DNA from: Symsagittifera roscoffensis
Lineage: Eukaryota; Xenacoelomorpha; Acoela; Convolutidae
DNA length: 64,000 nucleotides
Direction of reading: 5' to 3'
Assembly (NCBI RefSeq): GCF_963678635.1
Contig: NC_087066.1
Span: 42,059,338-42,123,337, forward strand
Shown here: positions 56,996 through 64,000 of the stretch, piece after piece
How positions within the stretch are numbered: position 1 is the stretch's first letter
Layout: each line of letters begins with the position of its first letter
Position numbers and translations under genes: made by a program
Notes under the pieces: model-generated
The model's database searches: none
What the model was told of the DNA's origin: nothing
What the model saw: the letters and a program-made list of their open reading frames with translations, nothing else

Positions 56996-59900
56996 GTAAT
57001 CAGAAGGTCAAAAGTATCGTAGTAACCGAGGTTATAGTCAGGAGGACCTTCATCACGTATTCCAGTCCAAATCCTTGGAATTTTTTAGATTTGTAAGTGA
57101 TAATAAAAAACACAAAGACACGCAGCTCGACAAAAGAAAATTTAATATAGTAATATACTTAAGTTACAAATAAAAAACTTTATCGAAGGTTGTTTTGTCG
57201 TTTCTTGTTCCGAGCACGCAAGCAGCGTTCGCAATCTGTATTGGCAGGGCACTGCCTGTTCTGGGTTCCTCAGTGTATATGCTTAGATTAGGTTGTTAAA
57301 AATTTTGCTCAAAAAAAACTTGTGCTGGGGTCGGTCGCACCCTTAATTTCAGAAGCTAGTGGTTGAAAAAGATACCCATCAACTTTTAAGTCTATATATT
57401 TGTCATTTCTTTGCAATTTCGCTTCATCGGCAGCCTTACCAGGGTTACAAACAGACCCGGCACTAATCCCACTAGGGGCTAAGGAGTCTACTACCGTTAC
57501 ATCCCACAAAAGCAGCTAACCAACAGCCCATGGAACGAGCGTCAAACCGTCTGGTTGCTTCTGATCGGTCCCGTAGTGGTTTCGTGGTTCTAAAACAGAG
57601 GGAATCTGAGAAGAAGATAAACTCTGCTTTAATAGGGCGTTCAGGTTTGAATGCCTAGAGAATCTTCCTGCACTTTTGAGGCAAGAAAAGCCATGCCAAT
57701 CATCTTCGGGAACGTCTTATCTGCACACGCATTTATGCCGTTTGCAAATTTTTGTGCCTACTCGAAGTCCTAATGCAATTCTGAGTAGTTGGTTCGACAG
57801 TTTCAATCTTAAATTTTTGCACGGGATATGGATCAAGCATTGGGAGCCAAATCTGTCTTGGACCGCGCTGAATCTATTTACGTCCGTTGGTCCGAGTCGA
57901 AAGATCAAGTCTGCATCTTTGCTATCAAAAATTGGCTCTGTCCAAATTTTTTGGATTTCATTTTCCGTAACCATTTCAATTTTTTCAAGCTTGATGTTTT
58001 CCTATGACCATGTTTAAGCGCATCATCATAGGTTCCATCCACATGCTTCAAAACAAAAGTTTCACTTAAGGCATTTTTCGCTCCTACTGCTGAGGCTATG
58101 AAAACGGTTAAAGCTAGTAGACGAGCGGAATAAACGCCCAAGCCACCTTTGGCTGCCAGGAGAACTGCTTGTGAAAACTGGTTATCATCCATTTTCACAT
58201 TAGTGACCTTGAATACCGAATTTCTTAGTAATTTGTCGAGCGTCCCAAAAAGTCATTTTGCGAAAATCAAGGGCTAATGCACAAAAATGTATGAGTTTTT
58301 GCACGCTAAAGCAACATTTCAAGAGGAAAAAACCATAATGGGCGTGTAGTTTGTCAATAAAGTCCGAGGCTTTTTCAAACTCCTTATTTTTTCTTCAAGC
58401 TATTTTTCCGATAAAGTTCGCCAATTAGAGATCCTAATATGAGGAGTTCTTCTTTTGTTTTTATTTTAATTTTGGGGCACATTTTTCGAATTAGTGTTAA
58501 AAGTGAATTAAAGTGTGTACTCGTAGTCGGTAGTAAAAAACAAAGTTCGCAATTTTCAGTGGTCAAGCTCAGGTGGTAAACTTGTTCCGTTTTCAGAAAC
58601 TTTTAAGGTCCCGGAGTACAACCTTATAGTCGTCCGCTAAACTTCCATCGTCAAATACTAATTGTTAACTTTTGACGCCAACTGTTTGACAAGTATCTGA
58701 ATTGTTTCCGCAAAAATGGGTGGGGCTTCAGGATCTCTGCCTTGCTGAAATCCGTCTTCTGACCTGATGATAGAGGTACCATAAAAAAAGTAACTAGGTT
58801 TACTATACGCGCAATTTGTGTATCTGTACAATTCAGAAGATTTGAAACAAAAAGATTCAGCATTGTTGCTCTATTTAGAGATTTAAAGGCATTCTAGACA
58901 ATCTAGTTTTAAAAAAAAAGTGCATTTTGGATTGTCGTCGCGTTCAATTAGGTTTCGAAACGAATGTGCAGCTATTTCTGCTCCTTGTTTGGAACCGCAT
59001 CCTACCTGCACGTTTCCGAAAAAATTTTGTCGCTCGGAGAGGGCCTTGCTTCAGCGCATTTAGACGCGATACGTCTCAGCGTGTTGCCTATGGCAATCGG
59101 TGTCAACCCTCCGTCTATCTTTATGAGGGCGATAAGCTTTGCTCCAAAAAATGTCTTAGGGGTTCGGGTATTTTGCCATCTCCAATGAGGTTTATCAGAT
59201 TAGTAAGCGATTTCAGAAAACTAAGTCATGCACTGCCATTCGACTTACTATCAAGATCTTTAAAAATTCGCGGAACTTTTTTATCAGGACATGCTGCTGA
59301 TCCGATCGGAAAGGACATTATCGCTTTGTATAGGTCGAAATCAGTTACAAAAAATAATTAAAATTTTCGGATTTGGAGCTGCAAATTTGGCTCGCTGAGG
59401 GTGCTTATACAATGATTTTTGATAGTTATCAGTTGAAAAAGGAGCAATTTTGTCATCCGAAGCAGCAAGTTTTATTCCTCCCTTTACAATTCCTTCATCG
59501 AGCTTACTACTTATTAGCTTTATTCTCTGCTCGAGGTCACTCAGAGGCGGCCTTGAAACTTGGGGATGGGGTTTGGAAGTGACACGTCCTTTGCTCGATT
59601 TTATTTATTCATCAAGGAGCTCATGCTTGGGGTCTGTTTGCGTCCACTTCTTTTCGGTTGCTCCAAAAAAAAACAAGAATGACGTTAAAAAATTAGCCAT
59701 TTTCTAACATCTTCTACATTGTAGACGATGTCATTTTCTTTGTCCGACAGACTTTCCGCGAAGGAACACGCGAAAATTTTGGTACTCTCTTGATAACTCG
59801 GACATTTGAGATGGCTGTATTAACATAATTGTCTAGCACTAAATCATTACCTAATGTTGCCTTATTAACAGTTTTGAGATCAACACATAAAGGACAAAGA

Positions 59901-60485
59901 AACCATTAGGTTTTCTTAAAGTCGCTAAGAGAATTATTTACACAACTGATATGATACCAACTAGAACAACAATCACATCCAATCCAATTTATCATTCCTG
60001 AAGGTTTAAAGCAATCTTTGCTTGTACACTCTTTGCTGTTTTTCCTCATTTTGACGCAGCATAAAGGTAAAAAAAGGATTTTGACTGGATTTTAGGGGAT
60101 TGAATTCACCCATAATAAGCGGTTAGTGGGAATTTTATAAATCAGCAAATAAAAAAAGACAATTAAATTATTTCAAAAGTTAAAATCGAATTAAAAAAAT
60201 TAAAAATCAGGAACAATCTCACCAGAACTCAGTAAGACCAGCGGTGCACCACCAGACTCTTAAAGGTAGTTCTAGTTTCTCACCTCCCCACAGAAAGCCA
60301 CTTGACAGACCTGTCTCTAAAATCCTTCAGAGGGCGCTCCACAAACAGGCACAAACACCAAAGATAACAAATCTATTTAACAAGCTTATCACAACAATTA
60401 GGCTTCTTGTTCTAATTCAATTCCATCATCTTCTAAATTGAAGATTCTTTCTTTCTTTTTCTTTACTGCTTTTTTTCAGAGAAAC
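56996..60485 (-). mobile_element. Non-LTR element unit 6 (3490 bp, keeps PHD region)
   Basis: Its left two thirds match units 4 and 5, including the same stop in the zinc motif. Its right part (from about 59200) matches unit 2 and retains the PHD-finger coding segment (59884-60049). It therefore appears recombinant between the two unit types. Confidence 0.85.
59884..60049 (-). pseudogene. N-terminal PHD-type zinc finger of the non-LTR element (unit 6)
   Basis: From the ATG at 60049 the frame reads a first Cys pair (ECTSKDC), then INWIGCDCCSSWYHISC, and after about 17 codons WFLCPLC. This is the PHD pattern: a CDxCxxWYHxxC block followed by WxCPxC. A TAA lies just before WFLCPLC in this unit; unit 7 has a sense codon there but a TGA before IGCDCC. 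PHD fingers commonly bind histone H3 tails, which would suit target recognition in chromatin. They are known in ORF1 of some CR1-like LINEs. Confidence 0.65.
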
Positions 60486-63400
60486 GTAATCAGAAGGTTA
60501 AAAGTATCGTAGTAACCGAGGTTATAGCCAGGAGTCCCTTCATCACGTATTCCAGTCCAAATCCTTGGAAATTTCTAGATTTGTAAGTGATAATAAAAAA
60601 CACAAAGAACACGCAACATAGAAAACAAAAAGAACACGCAACTCGACAAAAAAAAATTTAAAATAGAAATATAATTAAGTTACATATAAAAACTTTGTCG
60701 CAGGTTGTTTTGTCGTTTCTTGTTCCGAGCACGCAAGCCGGGTTCGCAATCTGTATTGGCAGGGCACTGCCTGTTCTGGGTTCCTCAGTATATATGCTTA
60801 GATTAGGTTCTTTAAAATCTTGCTAAAAATAAATTTGTGCTGAGGTCGGTCGCACCCTTAATCTCAGAAGCTAGCGGTTGAAAAAGATACCCATCATCTT
60901 TTAAGTCCTTATATTTGTCATTTCTTTGCTCTTTCGCTTCATCGGTAGCCTTACCAGGGTTACAAACAGACCCGGCACTAATTCTACTAGGGGCTAAGGA
61001 GTCTACTACCGTTACATCCCACAAAAGCAGCTGACCAACAGCCCATGGAACGAGCGTCAAACCGTCTGGTCGCTTCTGATCGGTCCCGTAGTGGTTTCGT
61101 GGTTCTAACACAGAGGGAAACTGAGAAGAAGATAAACTCTGCTTCAATAGGGCATTCAGGTTTGAATGCCTAGAGAATCTTCCTGCACTTTTGAGGCAAG
61201 AATGGCTATGCCAATCATCTTCGGGAACGTCTTTTCCGCACACGCATTTATGCAGTTCGCAAAGTTTTGTGCCTACTCGATGTCCTAATGCAATTCTGAG
61301 TAGTTGGTTTGACAGTTTCAGTCTTAAATTTTTGCACGGGATATGGATCAAGCATTGGGAGCCAAATCTATCTTGGAACCTGCTGAATCTATTTACGTCC
61401 GTTGGTCCGAGTCGAAAAATCAAGTCTGCAACTTTGCTATCAAAAATTGGCTCTGTCCAAATTTTTTGGATTTCATCTCCGTAGCCATTTCGATTTTTCC
61501 AAATTTGATGTTTTCTATGACGATGTTTAAGCGCATCATCATAGGTTCCATCCACATGCTCCAAAACAAAAGTTTCGCTTAAGGCATTTTTCGCTCCTAC
61601 TGCTGACGCTATGAAAACGGTTAAAGCTAGTAGACGAGCGGAATAAACACCCAAGCCACCTTTGGCTGCCGGGAGAACTGCTTGTGAAAACTGGTTATCA
61701 TCCATTTTCACATTAGTGACCTTGAATACCAAATTTCTTGGAAATTTTTCGAGCGTCCCAAAAACTCAATTTGCAAAAAACAAGGGCTAATGCGCAAAAA
61801 ATATATGAGTTTTGGCACGCTAAAGCAATATTTCAAGAGGTAAAAACCATAATGGGCGTGTAATTTGTCAATGAAGTCCGAGATTTTTTCAAACTCCTTA
61901 TTTTTTCTTCAAGCTATTTTTCCGATAAAGTTCGCCAATTAGAGATCCTAATATGAGGAGTTCTTCTTCTGTTTTTATTTTTATTTTGGGGCACATTTTT
62001 CGAAATAGTGTTAAAGTGAATTAAACTGTGTACTCGTAGTCGGTCGTAAAAAACAAATATCGCAAGTTTCAGTGGTCAAGGTCAGGCCGTAAACTTGTAC
62101 CAATTTCAGAAACTTTTAAGGTCCCGGAGTACTACCTTATAGTCGTCGGCTAAACTTCCATCATCAAATACTAATTGTTTACTTTTGACTCCAACTGTTT
62201 GACAAGTGTCTGAATTATTTCCGCAAAAATGGTGGGCTTCAGGATCTCTGCCTTGCTGACTTCCGTCTTCTGACCCTATGATAGAGCTTCCATAAAACAG
62301 TTAACTAGGTTTATTATACGCGCAATATGTCTGTCTGTACAATTCAGAAGATTTTAATTTAAAAAAGATTCAGCATTATTTCTCTATTTAAAGAGTTAAA
62401 AGCATTCTTAAAATCTAGTTTTAAAAAAACATTGCATTTTGGATTGTCGTTGCGCTCAATTAGGTTTCGAAACGAGTGTGCAGCTATTTCTGCTCCTTGT
62501 TTGGAACCGCATCCTACCTGCACGTTTCCGAAAAAATTTTGTCGCTCGGAGAGGGCCTTGCTTCCAGCGCATTTAGACGCGATACTTCTCAGCGTGTTGC
62601 CTATGGCAATCGGTCCCAACCCTCCGTCTATCTTTATGAAGGCGATAAGCTTTGCGCCAAAAACGAAATGTCTTAGGGGTTCGGTTTTTTTGCAATCTCC
62701 AAAGAGGTTCATCAGCTTAGTCAGAGATTTCAGAAAATTAAGTCCTGCACTGCCATTTGACTTACTAACAAGATCTTTAAAAGTTTAAGGAACTATTTTA
62801 TCGGGACATGCTGCTGATCCGTTCGGAAAGGACATTATCGCTTTGTATAGGTCGAAATCGGTTACAAAAAATGATTAAAATTTTTTGGATTTGGAGCTGC
62901 AAATTTGGCGCGCTGAGGGTGCTTAGACAACAATTTTTGATATTTATCGGCCGAAAAAGGAGAAATTTTGTCATCCGAAGTAGCAAGCCTTATTCCTCCC
63001 TTCACATTTGCTTCATCGAGCTTACTAATTATTAGCTTTATTCTCTGCTCGAGCTCACTCAGAGGCGGGCTTGAAACTTGGGGATGGGGTTTTGGAAGTG
63101 ACTCGTCATTTGCCAGACTTTTTTTTGTTTATCAAAGAACTCATGCTGGTGGTCTATTTGCGTCCACCTCTTTTTGGTTGCTCCAAAAAAAACATGAAAG
63201 ACGTTAAGAAAATTAGCCATTTTGTAACATCTTCTATATTGTAGACGATGTCATTTTTTTTGTCCGACAGACTTTCCGGGAAGGGAACACGCGAAACTTT
63301 TGGTACTCTCTTGAGTACTCGAACATTTGAGATGGCTGCAATATTAAAACTGTCTAGTACTAAATCAATACCTTTTGCTGCTTTTTTAAGAGGTTTTACA

Positions 63401-63600
63401 TAAACACATAAAGGACAATGAAACCATTGGGTTTTCATAGAGTCGCTTGGAAAAATGTTTACACAAGTGATATGATACCAACTAGAACAACAATCACATC
63501 CAATTCAATTTATCAGTCCTGAAAGTTTCAAGCAATCGTTCCTTGAACACTCTTCGGTGTTTTTCTTCATCTTGACGCAGCGTAAATCTTTTATTTTTTG
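60486..63600 (-). mobile_element. Non-LTR element unit 7 (most diverged and best-preserved unit)
   Basis: It starts near ATG 63570 and keeps the PHD finger (WYHITC, then WFHCPLC at 63400-63436). KRVPKVSRVPFPESLSD and FLEQPKRGG follow, then RT blocks PIAIGNTLRSIASKCAGS and LKLDFKNAFNSLNRE (motif A Asp; 62359-62712), and a YLDD equivalent changed to VFDD near 62160. The 306-codon C-terminal ORF is intact. Frame breaks remain between these parts. Its divergence from units 3-6 marks it as an older neighbour not included in the recent amplification. Confidence 0.8.
60812..61732 (-). CDS. RT C-terminal domain with zinc motif and restriction-like endonuclease (unit 7)
   Basis: An open frame of 306 codons with no breaks. 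It begins with the post-RT block GGLGVYSARLLALTVFIASA. It continues with RFQDRFGSQCLIHIPC and LKLSNQLLRIALGHRVG, then a Cys/His motif CVCGKDVPEDDWHSHSC. The endonuclease follows: RPDGLTLVPW, then LLLWDVTVVDSLAP with the second acidic residue, and DKYKDLKDDGYLFQPLASEIKG. A CCHC-type motif followed by PD-(D/E)XK residues is the layout of restriction-like endonucleases in R2-type and related non-LTR elements. These enzymes nick the target DNA to prime reverse transcription and are often sequence-specific. The ATG at 61732 is probably internal to a longer polyprotein. Confidence 0.7.
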   Translation of the reverse strand: MVFKVTNVKMDDNQFSQAVLPAAKGGLGVYSARLLALTVFIASAVGAKNALSETFVLEHVDGTYDDALKHRHRKHQIWKNRNGYGDEIQKIWTEPIFDSKVADLIFRLGPTDVNRFSRFQDRFGSQCLIHIPCKNLRLKLSNQLLRIALGHRVGTKLCELHKCVCGKDVPEDDWHSHSCLKSAGRFSRHSNLNALLKQSLSSSQFPSVLEPRNHYGTDQKRPDGLTLVPWAVGQLLLWDVTVVDSLAPSRISAGSVCNPGKATDEAKEQRNDKYKDLKDDGYLFQPLASEIKGATDLSTNLFLARF

Positions 63601-64000
63601 ATTTTTCACCTATTAGTTGATTCCTGGCTGCAGAACTGTTTTTTTACCTTACCATAGTAGCTAATGATATTGAACTTTGGTCCCATTTACTTTGGCCAAG
63701 TCGAAAACTTCGTTTAATTTTATGGTCCCGAAGACTCTGTGTGGCCCACATAAACATGGTCAAATAGTTTTTTTTATAGAGCTATCTCAGTTTTTCGAAA
63801 TGTTTTCCTCACAAAAAAAGTTTCCCCTCTTTTCCACTGGGCTGGTCGTTCTTTTACAGAGATCAACGTCTTCCATAACAAAAGTGAAATGAGTTTTTCA
63901 TTTGTTTTTTAAAAGCTAAATTGGAAACTGAATTAATTTTTGAAAGCTTGATTCTACAAGGTGAAACAGTCAGCTCGTTTCCCGGACCAACGGAAACGCT
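63601..64000. other. non-coding stretch to the window end
   Basis: AT-rich sequence beyond the last array unit. I see no repeat unit, gene or RNA here. The spacer seen between the other units (with CAGAGGGCGCTCC) is absent, so the array probably ends near 63600. Confidence 0.45.

Larger units (their letters stand above)
40776..63600 (-). repeat. head-to-tail tandem array of seven non-LTR retrotransposon copies
   Basis: All copies lie on the minus strand. The 3' terminus is set by the word GTAATCAGAAGG, where homology begins after unrelated sequence (40776, 48236) or at each unit junction (43994, 50466, 53731, 56996, 60486). The intervals 50466-53731 and 53731-56996 are both exactly 3265 bp, and units 4 and 5 differ at only a handful of positions. 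Unit 6 is 3490 bp because it keeps a PHD-finger segment missing from units 1, 3, 4 and 5. Exact periodicity and near identity point to recent unequal exchange of a tandem pair. Confidence 0.9.

Noticed and set aside
42645-63207. Plus-strand ORFs repeated in every array unit (for example the 65- to 113-codon frames) as a conserved gene family.
   Set aside because: They recur only because the DNA is tandemly repeated; the minus strand carries the RT and endonuclease motifs.

Overview
The window comes from the nuclear genome of an invertebrate animal. It is AT-rich, the bZIP gene carries spliceosomal splice sites, and there is a synaptic-vesicle-2-related (SVOP-like) transporter. Most of the rest is metazoan-type mobile DNA: a FLYWCH/Mutator-like transposon, tRNA-derived SINEs, a Ty3/gypsy-class LTR element, and a PHD-finger/reverse transcriptase/restriction-like-endonuclease non-LTR element. 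I cannot place it to phylum.

Left third (1-17.48 kb): mostly non-coding DNA with two host genes, both on the minus strand. One is an intronless SVOP-like major facilitator transporter (9349-10809). The other is a bZIP transcription factor exon (16074-16994) with a splice acceptor just upstream of its ATG and a splice donor overlapping its stop. A candidate terminal exon lies at 564-856. Mobile DNA here includes an internally deleted Mutator-like element with an 8-bp target duplication (2199-3798), two short inverted-repeat elements that share a core but have different arms (12393-12693, 17086-17468), a relic of the same group near 7.8-8.1 kb, and two copies of one tRNA-derived SINE.

Middle (17485-40659): one giant Ty3/gypsy-like LTR retrotransposon of about 23.2 kb with 947-bp LTRs. 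Its order is LTR, a 2.9-kb leader with an array of TCCGGAGGGGTC motifs, Gag (long coiled-coil N-terminus, capsid, two zinc knuckles), protease, RT, RNase H, integrase with a GPF module and long acidic tail, a short non-coding gap with a candidate splice acceptor, an extra 3' coding block of about 8.2 kb, a structured 3' UTR, and the second LTR. The extra block encodes a coiled-coil protein, an SGNH (GDSL-like) hydrolase with all catalytic residues present, a second degenerate SGNH-like domain, and large unrecognised proteins. This copy has several in-frame stops and frameshifts and is not autonomous. The extra block is the most unusual content of the window.

Right third (40660-64000): seven head-to-tail copies, all minus strand, of a PHD-finger/RT/restriction-like-endonuclease non-LTR element. 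Three consecutive 3' ends are spaced exactly 3265 bp apart, and the copies are nearly identical. A 1.8-kb piece holding the 3' end of the giant element, a third LTR and its flank has been duplicated into the array at 46972-48748. No copy encodes an intact full-length protein.
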